Part shown: positions 11,242-22,403 of the stretch, one piece after another
Layout: the number at the start of each line of letters is the position of its first letter
Numbering within the stretch: position 1 is the stretch's first letter
Source: Tanytarsus gracilentus
Lineage: Eukaryota > Arthropoda > Insecta > Diptera > Chironomidae
Assembly (NCBI GenBank): GCA_038502055.1
Contig: JAXRKN010000022.1
Span: forward strand, 62,001-126,000
Direction: 5' to 3'
Length of the DNA stretch: 64,000 bases
The notes under the pieces: generated by a model
What the model was told of the DNA's origin: nothing
The model's database searches: none
Seen by the model: the letters and a program-made list of their open reading frames with translations, nothing else
Made by a program: the position numbers and the translations under genes

Positions 11242-12031
11242 GAAGTCACAGATCGAAAACTAGTACCGCTTTTTGGAAAAGCGATTTTTCTTTAAAAAAT
11301 TTCACCAACATGAATTAATTTTTAATTTTAAATGAAAGAATTATTACTCATTTACATCATGCAAAAAAAAATTCATTAAAATTAATTGATTTCATTAAAA
11401 AAAATGCTTTTTGTTCACAGACTCGTCGATGTGACAAGACGAACATTTTCACTTTCATTTTTTGTAAGGAATTTAAATTTTTTTTAACGAATTTTTTTTT
11501 GCATCCTGTAAAACATCAATAAATGTTTTATTTAAAATAAAAAAATTGAACATGTTGATGGAAAATTTTAAGGAAAACAAGATGGGTCTGCAAACGGCGT
11601 TGCCATTTCCAATAGCTCCGCATAGATTAGTACCTTACTCCGTTGCATTTTGTTAATATGAGGAATCTTCAAAAATCTAATGTCAATAATTCCTGATGAA
11701 TGACGAGTTCACGCATATGAGCCATGTTCTGAAAAATGGCATTGTGCCCCAGGCCGGCCGTGTGGCATCCCAAAAATCATCAATGTCATCGTCCTGGTCA
11801 AATTACGAGTTCAACGATACCATGAAGATAGTTGAAAATGGAATTAGGGGGAGGAAAAAAAAAAATAAAAAAAAAAAAAAAGGTGGTTTTAAGGTGGGAC
11901 CCCACGTTTTTGATGTTTGGCCTGGGGAAAACTGGTTTTGGAGAAATCCAAAATTAATATATAGCGGAGCTATAATTCGATTTATCTGAAATTTTTTTAA
12001 TCTAGTACTGCAATTTTCGATCTGTGACTTC
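11242..12031. mobile_element. TIR-bounded non-autonomous element, about 790 bp
   Basis: A perfect 18-bp inverted repeat, GAAGTCACAGATCGAAAA, stands at 11242-11259 and, inverted, at 12014-12031. The inner flanks are also partly complementary (ctagtacc against tctagtact). The interior has no transposase. It holds a module near 11581 (tgggtctgcaaacgg), a second near 11696-11850 (gagttcaacgatacc, tggaattaggggg) and an A-rich run at 11854-11881. Both modules recur elsewhere in the window, at 14969-15140 and 60911-61170. No clear target-site duplication was identified. Confidence 0.65.
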
Positions 12032-12225
12032 AGCCTCAAGATAATTATACACTTTAACAAATACACCTTGAAGTTTTTTAGTTCCACAATATTTTTTCTT
12101 GTCCCCATGAAGTGATTCCGTATTGGACAAGTTTTGCACCATCAATTGATGTAAGTGCTTGCAATCACCTATTCAAAAATAATTAGTTTTTGTCTCTTTG
12201 CCTTCAACTTTACACGTTCCCACAG

Positions 12226-12636
12226 CTAAATTGTATGTTTTTTCGTGATCGAAAATGGAGTTGGCGACTCTGTAGACTCATTTTCTTCAAAGTCATCATA
12301 GTCTGTTAGAAAATCTTGAATTGATGCGTCACCAAAAATTTCAACTTCTGACAAGGATGTTGAGGTTGACGAATCAAAATCATTTCGAATTTTTTTTGGC
12401 ATTGTCATATTTTCAGTTTCATTCAAGTCTCGTTCATTGTTTTCAATTTTTTCTCCTCCTTTATTTCTTACATAAATTGCAAGCATGATTATCAATATGA
12501 AAATGCTTATGATGCAGATAAGTTGGTAAAAAATTGGAAGTTTTGATTTTTTTAAAGAAGAAACTTTTTGCACATTTGGAAAATTTTCAAAATCAAAATA
12601 ATTTTTAAAATGAAGTCCTTTAAAGTTTCTTGACAT
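12226..12636 (-). pseudogene. orphan N-terminal exon of a membrane serine protease
   Basis: The 136-residue frame has the same plan as the N-terminal exon of the adjacent proteases: a charged cytosolic N-terminus, one membrane helix (LICIISIFILIIMLAIYV), then an acidic Ser/Thr stem (DSSTSTSLSEVEIF, ENESTESPTPFS). It stops at 12226 with no activation site or protease domain. The DNA downstream on its strand is the 11242-12031 element, followed by the upstream region of SP1. The simplest reading is a protease gene that lost its catalytic exons, perhaps together with the insertion. Alternatives are a real short membrane protein, or an alternative first exon spliced to another gene. The reading frame is intact, so expression is possible. 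Confidence 0.55.
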
Positions 12637-13268
12637 TTTAATTTAATATTTCACTTTAATTAAATACTTTTATTTAATTTTTAAAAATTTAAGTTAATGT
12701 CTAAAATATATTTAATTCTTTTTACACTTTCAAGTGAACAAATGAGAATGAAAAAAAATCATTTTAAAATTTAATTTTGTATTATTTTTAAAAATGATTT
12801 GGTTAAATTACGCCAGATTTGTAAGCAAAACTTTTGTGGTTTTAAATCCAATAATTTAATTTTTTTAATAATCTGTAAATTTATGAGTAATTAAGTGTAA
12901 ATTATTTTTACTAACTATGCTCCAAATGATTTAAATTGTTTTATTCAAAAGTAAATTTATTTAAGTACGTAACATTAAAATACATGTTGCTTGAATAAAT
13001 CTCACTCACGCTTAATTTTCATCTCACTTACACTAAAGGTGACGTTGTTTTTGATTTGCATTTAATTTTGTGAATGTGAGAAATAAATTTTATTCTGCGG
13101 TTTTAGCTTAAATTTGATTAAATAAATGAAAGCAAGTAAATAAATTCCGAAATTCCAATGAAAGGATTTTAATTTATTTTTTTTGTAAAAATTCCTTGAA
13201 ATCTTAAATGACCGCTTAGTTTACATGACTACAAAAAATTTCCTGAGATTCACAAAATTCAACTATTA
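12637..13268. other. intergenic, no gene seen
   Basis: AT-rich sequence of about 630 bp between the orphan exon's start and the stop of SP2. No coding frame, RNA gene or repeat was recognised. Confidence 0.6.
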
Positions 13269-14759
13269 CTACACGTGATCCATAATCCATCCTATGTATT
13301 CATAAACGTTAACAAAGACGGTCGGAGCACGATCATGTCCACACCTTGCATATTCGTTTAAAACACCCCATGAGGTGATGCCATTAATAATGAAAAAAAA
13401 TTCATGAATGTCAAAAGAAAATGCCGGTCCTCCTGAATCACCTAAATAGAAATTAAAATAAACTATCGACTTAAATTATTTAATTTTTAAACTTACCTCT
13501 GCATGTTTGAATGGAAGCGTTATTTAATTTTTTATGTTTTCCTTTGGCACAAAATTGATTTTTTGATAACGTCAAAGTTGTATTATAGCCAAGCGTTTTA
13601 TCATAAAACTTATGACACTCATTATGCGGAGTTGCATTTAAAAATCCTTTCATCAAGACATTTGGAAGCTTTCCATTTTCCGTATAACCCCAACCGGCGA
13701 CTTGAACTCTTGACGGTATTTGTCCATTATTATCGAATGGAAGTCTGATAGGTTTGATGTTCTTCTGATTTGTTTTTGCCGGAAAACTAAGTTTGGTGAG
13801 GGCAATATCATTTTGCTTTGTATTATGATTATAGTCACTGTGGATAGTGGTAACAAAATGACCCTCGAAATATTCTTGAATTGGTTCAGCGCAATAACCA
13901 TTGCTATTGCAGTCAGTATCAGATGAAATATTGTATTCACCAAGTCGGATTGAAACCCTGTAATAAAATTTTCAATAAAAAAGTTTAAATGAAAGATTTT
14001 TTAAAATTAATTTTACATTTTAATATCACTCTCGTGTGTGGGAAAACAATGGGCAGCCGACAAAATGTAACTATCGGAAATTAAACTTCCAGCACAGCTG
14101 CACACCGGAGAAGCGAACAATTTTTTTTTGGAAACTGAAAAAAATGCTACAATCCATGGAAATTCGCCAATTTCCGTTAAATCGCCATGCTGAACTCTTG
14201 TTCTTGATATTTGGAAAAGTTTTGGGACATTTGCTAACATTTTATAATTTCTGTGTGATTTAAAAGGATTTTCAGTTTCTTTTGCAATTTGAGTTTCTGT
14301 CGTGACATCCTCTATGTCCACATAATCGAAGATTTCTTGAGTAATTGATGAAATTTCATAGCTTGATGTTGAGCTGACGATCTCGACTGTTTTAGTGTTG
14401 GAAGATTTATTTAAAGTTTCTTGATCTGTGCCAGTTTTATCCGAAATCTTAAAATTTTCAATTTCAGTTGAACTTTCGATTGGAATTTCTTGATAGTTTA
14501 ACCGATTTAAAAACTGCATGTGGATAAAGACACCCAGTAATATTAGTAAAATTACCAGCAAAATATTTTTTAAAACTTTAAACACGATTTTAGTTTCGTC
14601 TTTATTTCTTGTTTGATGAATGAGTTTTTCGTGGTCAAACATATTAGGAAAAGTTTGTCGATAAATTTTGATTGATTTTTTGTTGCACTTTAGGTATTTT
14701 TTGAACTTTTTATTTATATTTTTACTTGAAAGAAAAACTTTCACTTTATTATTTGACAC
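13269..14759 (-). CDS. type II membrane serine protease, variant pocket (SP2)
   Basis: Three exons (14759-14017, 13957-13497, 13441-13269) give 458 residues. An unusually long basic cytosolic N-terminus (about 65 residues) precedes a membrane helix (ILLVILLILLGVFIHM), a Ser/Thr/Glu-rich stem and an S1 domain activated before VQHG (RTR|VQHG). The triad is intact: SAAHC, NDIALTKL, GDSGGP. Three features differ from its neighbours. The pocket residue six before the Ser is Gln (QTCRGDS), where the others have Asp. The Cys of the usual tethering disulfide is Arg in the domain (PIRLPF). The stem also lacks its partner Cys. It is therefore probably an active enzyme with altered specificity that could be shed on activation. 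The three-exon layout matches SP1. Confidence 0.88.
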
Positions 14760-16646
14760 ACTTAAAAAGTAATCGAGTTATTATAAACGTTATAAAGTAA
14801 TTTATCTGCTTAGATGTTTACTCAATGCTGTGTAATTATAGTTTGCTGACTTCTCCACATAAGCTTTGATATTAAATATTAATTTTGAGCGACAGAAAAT
14901 GAGTGTGCAACTACTTCAAAAAATTAAATGAATGAACTTGTACATTAATACATTCATTTTAAAAACAAGGTGGGTCTGCAAACGGTGTTGTATCCATTAG
15001 GTCTGCCGTTTTAGATTAGGACTCTTTAGTATGCAATAATATCTTATTTAAGGAGATTAAACCGAAGATCAGAAAATCATAAGAACAAAATTTTTTTTTA
15101 CAAAATGGTTAGCGGAGCTATAATCCTGTTTATTTATGATATCTTTGTCTGTACCATTTTAAGCAGTATTGGTATTTTTTTAAAGTATAAATTTCAGGCA
15201 AAAAGTTTTTCTCGGAATCACAAATCTGATGAAAAATCACCGAATGAGGCAGGGTTGTAGTTTTTGGCTTTATATTTAATAAAAATTTAAATATACAACT
15301 TTAATCTAATTACGCAAATTACGCATTTTCCAAATTTTCCAAATTAGTAAATTCGTTGGAAAAAATTTAAATTTTTAAATGTTTCTTAACGATGATGAAA
15401 TGATGCGAGTCATAATTAAGAAAATTGTATGACATAATTGCTTTATATATTTTTATGACATTTAAATTTTGCAGTCAATGGCCAGCTTAAAAGTTTTTCA
15501 TGCAAAAACAATTTTTAAAATAATTATTTTCTTTTATATTTTTGTTTTTAAGATCTCAAACAAATTTGAAGCTCTGAAAAAATGAGTTTTCCCGCCATCT
15601 TTCTCGTTATGTAAGTCATATCTTAGTAGTTATTTGAGTTATGCATTTAAAAGGAATAAAAAAGTTTAAAATGTAATAGTAAAATTATAGTTTAAATCGA
15701 AGGATGAAGCGCGCAATTTTGCTTGTTTTTTTGTATTTTATATGTTTTAAAAATTAATTTTCAACATATAAAGTGAAATAAGGAATTTTTAAGAAATTCA
15801 AACTTGAGAAAATTTCAATAGAATTTGTATTATGAAGCTTTTGCTTTTTGTTTATTTATTCTCTGAATCATTCATCATGTGGCATCTTTCAAAAGATCTA
15901 CGAAGAATCATTGAAATAAAATTATATGTACCCTCCAGCGATGATGACATATTCGAATTATTTTAACACTCTGAATAATCGCTAAGTTCAAACAAATTCT
16001 CCATTATAAATTAATTGCCAGGCACTGCATGAACGTCACAGGAAACTTCATTTTTACGCTCACATATTTTATCTTTTTTCTCTTTTTCTCTTTCTTGATC
16101 TCAATAAATGGGGAAATACCGCATGAACAAAAAGCCGGTGTATGAGTCATAATTAAATGTGGCTGATAGATATCAGCCTGCGTAAAATATTTTAAAGACT
16201 TTACACTTGGTGGCATTCGATGTTCAAAGAGATTTATACAAACATAATATTGTGTGAGTCACAGCAGCATTTCACCATATATTGATTTCAAAAATTTTAA
16301 GAAGGTAATTGTCTTTTTATGTCGAAGAAATACTTTTAAAATTTTAATGTCTTAAATTTAAAAATATTAAACTCAAATGAATAAATGGAAAAAATTATTA
16401 CTCTATATTTTATCGATATTAGCATTAATTCATTCCTTAACGACACACTTATGTGGCACAGACACAGAGAACACGAGAGAGCAAAAAAATTAAATGCAAT
16501 CGATGATGTTTCTCAGTTGACGATCGAAACTTGAAAGAAACACAACACAAACTCGAAAACGTCGTCTGAAATAAATTATATCAAGTTTTTGATTTGAATT
16601 TCCTTGACATCAAATATTAGTTCATAAAAATTAATCAAGGAGAACT
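14760..16646. other. 1.9-kb intergenic region with a decayed repeat
   Basis: A degenerate relative of the 11242-12031 element lies at about 14964-15140: tgggtctgcaaacgg at 14970 and agcggagctataat at 15113, in the same order but closer together than in the longer copy. The remainder is AT-rich. A few short frames begin with signal-like peptides (15582, 15702, 15832), but only the last reaches 40 residues. Confidence 0.5.
15832..15966 (+). CDS. possible short peptide ORF, 44 residues
   Basis: The frame starts MKLLLFVYLFSESF, a plausible signal peptide, and ends in an acidic stretch (SSDDDIFELF). No splice sites or relatives were recognised. It may be chance in AT-rich DNA; it is listed because small secreted peptides are common in this window. 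Confidence 0.15.
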   Translation: MKLLLFVYLFSESFIMWHLSKDLRRIIEIKLYVPSSDDDIFELF

Positions 16647-17861
16647 ATGGCATCAAATTGCAATTCTTACTTGCCAGTTTATACGAACACCACGTTACAA
16701 ATAACGCCAATCAATCAAACACAAAATCAAAGGAAAATAAAAATAATTCAAAACGTTCTAATAATATTACTTTCAATTTTGCTAATTGGTCTTGCATGCA
16801 TTGGACTTTATTTTTGGCTTTTTGATGTATCATCACTTGAAGACACCCCAGAAATTTCTGATTTAACTCCTGGCAAAGAGAATTTTGATGAAGACTATCC
16901 CGAAGATGTTTCACCAATAATAGAGCCAACAACTAAACAAGTAAGTAATAAATTAAACTCCAAGTATTGCGGTCAAGCTTCAGTTGTAAAGAAAGTTCAA
17001 AATGGAGAATTTGCTCATCTAAATGAATTTCCGTGGATTGTTGCGCTATATTTTTTAAATACATCAGCTGTAAATGCAAATGTTACCTACTCATGCGGAG
17101 GAAGTTTGATAAGTGAAGATCTAATTTTAACCGCAGGCCATTGCCTCGTAGAGAAAAAAGATTTAGTGCTGTAAGTTAATATTTTTCATGCATATTTAAA
17201 TTTTTATAAGTTAACTTGTAGAAAAAAGATTCGTCTTGGTGAACTTGATTTTATGTCAGAACTCGATTGCGACGAAGACGGTATTTGCACAGATCCAATC
17301 CAAGATATTTACTCAAACGACTTTACCGTTAAAATTCATCCAGACTTTGACGCTAAAGATTTAACCAATGACATTGGATTGATTCATTTAAAAGTCAAAG
17401 CTAAAACAGAGCAGCAAAACATCAAAACAATTTGTCTTCCATTTGATGACGATGAAATACCAGAGAAGCTTGTTGTGAGTGGATTTGGTGCAATTGAGTT
17501 CAACATGGCCAACGAAAAACTTAAATATGGCGCTATTGAGTTGGTCTCAAAAGAAAAATGTGAAGCAGAATATCTCAAATTTAAGTTTCCCAAATCTTTT
17601 ATTGATTCTCAATTTTGTGCTCTCGGAAAAACCCAAACGTTGTATAAAGGATCAAATAAAACTTACGATGTCGATACGTGCAAAGGCGACAGCGGCAGCC
17701 CAGTCCAAGGTTTAAATAGATCTGGTAAAATTTTTCAATACGGAATTGTGTCTGGAGGGTATGGAAAGAGGTGTGGAAGGAACACAGCACCTGGATTTTA
17801 TACAAAAGTAAGTTCTTACTTGAATTGGATTTTAGAAAATTCAAAAGGCAATTTTAAATAA
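16647..17861 (+). CDS. type II membrane trypsin-like serine protease (SP3)
   Basis: Two exons (16647-17170, 17222-17861) give 387 residues. The membrane helix (VLIILLSILLIGLACIGLYF) is followed by an acidic stem (EDTPEISDL, DEDYPEDVSP), the stem Cys (KYCGQAS) and an activation site before VQNG (KK|VQNG). The triad is present: TAGHC, TNDIGLIHL, GDSGSP. The pocket Asp (DTCKGDS) indicates trypsin-like cleavage. The residue normally Trp in the substrate-binding SWG strand is Gly (IVSGGYG), which should change the S2-S4 surface. Unlike SP1, SP2 and SP4, it has no intron at the GDSG position; those genes split the codon of the Gly just before it. SP3 is the only cluster member on the plus strand. 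Confidence 0.9.
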
Positions 17862-18223
17862 ATATTAAAATCATCCATCAAACACAAAAATGTCTCAAAT
17901 ATTTTATTTATTTAAATTAAATACTTTACAAAAATGACACTAATTTACTCAAAATATTGTAAAAAACTCACAAATACTCAAAATACTCAATATAGATTTG
18001 CGATTACTATGAGAATACTCTGTGTGTCATACCCTTGTATTTTTATTTTAAGCATTCATAAATAAATAATTTATTAAATAGATTTATAATTTTTTTTATT
18101 ATTTTTTTACATTTTACATAAATTACAATTTAAATAAAATATTAGAGTTCCATTGTGAAAGTGAGAGATACAAGTGTTATTTATAGTTTAAATAAATTTT
18201 TAATTATTTAAATCATCCGAAAA

Positions 18224-19525
18224 CTAAATAATTGGATTTGCGTTGTCAAGAATCCACTTCAAGTGTGAATAAACTTTTGTATATACTCCTGGTCTTTTTC
18301 CGTCGCCACAAATTTTTCTTTCACCAAATGAAACAATTCCATGTTGTACGTAACGCATTGACTGATCAACTTTATCATCATGCGATAATTCGTCATCAGG
18401 ATAATCTTTGTAATCTTCACCATTTAAGTTCCTTTTTGTTCTAACAATTATTTTTTGGGGGAAACCCACAATTGGACCACCTGAGTCACCTGTAATGAAT
18501 AAAATTAGTTTTATGATTTCGAAATAAATTTTTTACATGCCTCTACAAGAATCAACATATTTTTTATTCTTTATTTCAGCAGCACAAAACTGTTGTTTTA
18601 ACAAAGGGCGTGATTTGAGTGCATTTTCATACTGTTTTGTGCAATTTTCATTGGTCAAAAGACTCACAGATCCTTTCATCATCAATCTCGAAGTTCCACG
18701 ATCTTTCGATGAGTTCTCATGCTGACCGAATCCAATAACAATTAATTTACTTGCAACATCAGGCTCATTAAACGGGAGACAAACGGTTTTGATGTTTTTT
18801 TGTTTTAAGTTTGCAGGTTTTTTAAGTTTTATTAAGGCAATGTCGTTGTAACTTGTTTTCTCATCATAATCATGATGAGTTACGATTGAATATTCATTTG
18901 GATAAAAATCTTGAACTTTTTCCTCACAACTCAGTAACTTAGGACCATCATAGTGGCAGTCAGGATTTGTGTCCATATCATACTCACCTAATCTGACAAT
19001 GCTGAAATAATTTAAAATCAGAAATTTCATGTAATAAAATTAGAGATTTTTTTATCTTTGATTTGCTCACATTTTTAATCCTTGGACATGCGATTGAACA
19101 CAATGGCTCGCAGTAAGAATCAAACTCTCACTGATCAACGATCCTCCGCAAAAAAATAATAGTGCTGAGTCACTTTTGGCAAAAAGAGTCACCATCCATG
19201 GAAATTCTAATAACGATGCATTTTCCCCACCTTCGATACGTCGTCCTATAAAAATTGGACCACATTCTTTATGATTAAAAAAGTGATAATTTTCATGGGA
19301 TTCAAAATCAGTAAAGTTGTATTCGACTTGATTGCTATTGAAAGAAAAAGGACTGATGAAACCGTTTAGTCCACTTCTGCCTTCAAGACCATCTTTTAAA
19401 ATTTTTCCATTTTTCTTCTCATTTGATTTGTTTATAACTTTAATAGTCTGATCGATAACAAACCAAAGTATGCCAACGAGGATTAAGATGGCTAAAAAGG
19501 TAAGAGTTTTCTTGGCAATACTCAT
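18224..19525 (-). CDS. type II membrane trypsin-like serine protease (SP4), GC-AG intron
   Basis: Three exons (19525-19071, 19001-18541, 18489-18224) give 393 residues. A very short cytosolic N-terminus precedes the membrane helix (LTFLAILILVGILWFVI). The stem Cys (KECGPIF) and activation before IEGG (RR|IEGG) are followed by a complete triad: TASHC, NDIALIKL, GDSGGP. The pocket Asp (DSCRGDS) predicts cleavage after Arg or Lys. The SWG strand reads SFG. The catalytic domain carries a long acidic insertion (NGEDYKDYPDDELSHDDKVD) between GDSGG and IVSFG. Intron 2 begins with GC (TAGAG|GCATGT); using the nearby GT instead would introduce an immediate stop, and the GC choice restores frame at the family's conserved intron position. 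Confidence 0.88.
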
Positions 19526-19913
19526 TTTTTAAATATTGAGTTTTGAGTGAAGCTTTTTTGAAAGAAAGAAATTGTAAGTTTAAATAATTAAATTCTTAAA
19601 TAAAATTTTTTATATACCCTATTAAGTGTCGATTTTAAAGAGAAATGACTTAAATAATCTATACTTTTTTATCTGACATCCAACTTGAATCATATGCTTG
19701 CGAATCATTTTGACGCAATGTAATGTGACGCAGCTTAAATAATTCAAAAGCCAATTTTCAAGAGCATGCGTCAATCATAAAATTTCAGAGAGCGTTTCAC
19801 TATAGGGCCTTGGAATTTAAAGAGTTTGAGGGGTTCGTTTGACAAAAACTTTTCACATATATATGTAAACAAAAGTGGTGAGCTTTAAAATAAATAATAA
19901 TTTTCTGAATAAT

Positions 19914-20881
19914 ATGGAGCAAAATACCGAAAAGTTAAGAACTGAATTGGCAATTGCAAGAAGAGAAATTGCAAATCTCAGGCAAGTTGGATGATGTTTG
20001 ATCATTGAATGTTTATTTTAGTCAAGTATTTTAGGTCAAAAGTAACGAGTTTAAAGTATGTTTTCAAAAAAGAAATTGAATTAATAAGAAAAGAACTGAA
20101 TAATTATCAATGCGATAAATGTCAATCAAAGAAAGAAATTCCAACAAAAGAAAAGGATATGGAGAGGAAAAGCAATGACAAGAAAAGTTCGTTTAGTCTA
20201 AAACCTATAGGATATGTCAAAACATCTTTTAGCCAAAAACGAGCTGTACCACGTCAAGCAATTATCGGTGACTCAATTTTATCGAGAATTGAAATTTCAA
20301 AAGACGCATTTTTAAGTAATTCCGAACAAAGTCTTGATGGCCTTGAAGGATTTAGTCACATTTGGATCTTCTTCATCTTTCATAAAAACGAACCATTCTA
20401 TAAGCCGAAAGTAAATCCACCGAGATTGAATGGAAAGAGTGTTGGAGTGCTATCAACGAGGAGCCCACATAGACCTAATCTTATTGGAATGTCGTTGGTA
20501 AAAATTGACAGAGTTGAAAATAGGACAATTTATTTTTATGGCACTGATATGATTGAAAAAACTCCAGTGGTTGATATAAAGCCTTATATACCTGAATATG
20601 ATGCTCCTTCAGTTAAAGAAAATGAAAATGTTAAAATTCCAGATTGGATTCGCAGCTCAAATTTTTTTAAAGTGATATTTTCTGAAATTTCTTTAAAACA
20701 AATTAAAGTTCAGGGTTTAAATTTAAAGTCAATTGAAGAAGTTCTAATGCATGACCCAAGATCTGTTTATGTCCGTGAGAGATATTCATCTCAGACTTAT
20801 ACATTTCGACTTAATGAAAGAAATGTAATTTGTGAATTTGACGACGATGAAAATTGTGTAACTGTTGTGAGAATCGAATAG
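19914..20881 (+). CDS. TRMO: tRNA (adenine-N6)-methyltransferase TRMO
   Basis: A TrmO/YaeB-family enzyme that uses S-adenosylmethionine to methylate the N6-threonylcarbamoyl-adenosine at position 37 of certain tRNAs, in the cytosol. Two exons (19914-19981, 20035-20881) give 304 residues. The first exon and the start of the second encode a coiled coil (LAIARREIANLR...KEIELIRKELNNY). The catalytic domain follows, with PIGYVKTSFSQKRAVPRQ, LEGFSHIWIFFIFHKN, RLNGKSVGVLSTRSPHRPN, IGMSLVKI and VVDIKPYIPEYD, all family signatures. The intron starts with GC (CTCAG|GCAAGT), the classic GC-AG consensus. A later ATG at 20009 would discard most of the coiled coil, so the upstream start is preferred. Confidence 0.93.
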
Positions 20882-21205
20882 TTAATAAAATAAATTTTTT
20901 ATAAAGTCTTCTATTTTAAAAAATATGAAATCAAGTTTTAATTAATTAAATACAATTTATTTTTTTAATTAAGTTTACGTTAATAATAAAAATTAAAATA
21001 TAATTCGATTAATTTTTCTCATATAAAATCATCAAAAAAAAAATTAAAATTTTGTTCTCTTTTCTCCTCAAAAAAGTACAAAGTCATAATTCTCATACAA
21101 TTTTTATTATGTACTTAATATTTTTTTCATCAGTCTCTCAGTTCATGTTTGTTTTTTAAGATAACAAGATTGAAATATATAAAAAAAATTATTTTAAAAA
21201 AAAAG

Positions 21206-21947
21206 ATGGCTCTTGGCTTTGGTGCAAGCTTAGTTAAATACATTTTTTTCATCCTTAATTTTATTTTTTTGCTTGGTGGAATTGGACTGATGTGGTTAGG
21301 AGGCTATGTGTTGTCAAAAATCAGTGATTTAAAGAATATTACCAATGACATCGACAACCTAAATACTTTTTGGGTGTCTATAATTGTTGTTGGATTTTTT
21401 GTTTTCTTGATCTCTTTCTTCGGATGCTTCGGTGCAATTTGTAAGCAGATTTAAATTTTATTAATTCAATATAATATTTTTATTTTATTTTCTAGGTGAG
21501 TCACAATGCTCATTGAGAGCATATGCAGTCGTAGTTTCTTTTTTGATACTTGCATCAATCATTGTCGGCTTACTTGCGTTCAATAAAATTTCAGTTATTG
21601 AGAAAAGTGTTGATCACGCTTGGAATCAAGTTTGGAAGAACCATAATACAACTCAAAAAATCATCAATGAAATTCAAAAGGGATTGAGCTGCTGTGGCAA
21701 TGGTGGGCCTAAAGACTACGTTAATCTAAAAATTGTCATTCCCCCATCGTGCTGCACGTCAGATGTCAATATTTGTAACATTGATACCGCAAATTTATTT
21801 GGATGCAGTGGCGTTTTAAGACTTGCAATACAAAAGTATGGAATTTCGATTGGCATTGGTTCTATGGTTTTAGCAGTTATTATGATTTTTGCAGTGAGCT
21901 TAATTTGTTTTTTAAAATCAAGAATTGAATACGAGCAGTTTGTTTAA
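21206..21947 (+). CDS. tetraspanin, copy A
   Basis: Two exons (21206-21440, 21496-21947) give 228 residues with four membrane helices. The large extracellular loop carries the family CCG motif (LSCCGNGG), a second Cys pair (PPSCC) and the GCSG Cys before the last helix. The short N-terminus ALGFGASLVKYIFF and the GGIGLMWLGGYV helix are typical of insect tetraspanins. Translation starts at the ATG before ALGFG; an upstream in-frame ATG at 21149 would add a basic, unlikely extension. One Asn-X-Thr site (NHNTT) lies in the loop. Tetraspanins organise membrane microdomains and have no enzymatic role. This copy is followed 1,472 bp downstream by a near-identical duplicate. Confidence 0.93.
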
Positions 21948-22403
21948 AGAGATAAGATTCTAAAAATAATTTCATGACTAGTAAAAATTTCATATAATTT
22001 CCCTGTGAATCACTATATTGAGTTTAATGCTGAATTACTTTATGATCAGCCTTTTTAATCATCACAAGAAATATTTGAATAAAAAATATATTTTATTAAA
22101 AAAAAATTTAAAACAACTCTTTTAAACCAGACATATTAAAAGTTTAAAAGTTTAAAATAAAATATTGTCAGTAAATAAATTGTGAGCTTTCTGGAAAATA
22201 AAAAAAAAAATTCACTTTTGCTTCATATGGGTGAAAAGGCCGCTTGTGAAAATCTAATAGTTGATGAAATAAGTTTTAATTAATTAACTACAATTTATTT
22301 TTTAATTAAGGTAAATAAAAAGATAATTCGATAAATTTTCCTCACATAATATCATCAAAAAAAATTAAATTTTGTTCTATTTTCTCCTCAAAAAAGTACA
22401 AAA

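Noticed and set aside
11696..11989. 97-codon plus-strand frame
   Set aside because: It lies inside the inverted-repeat element, ends in a poly-Lys run from an A-rich tract, and related sequence recurs in another repeat at 60911-61170.
15582..15760. Two very short signal-like starts (MSFPAIFLV, MKRAILLVFLYFICF)
   Set aside because: Joining them to downstream exons through the visible donor and acceptor sites leads at once to stop codons.
16004..16216. 70-codon minus-strand frame
   Set aside because: No family features; composition matches the surrounding AT-rich DNA.
18533..18545. Premature stop in SP4 (reading RGM then stop), suggesting a pseudogene
   Set aside because: Using the GC donor at the conserved intron position restores the GDSGGP site and the full frame.
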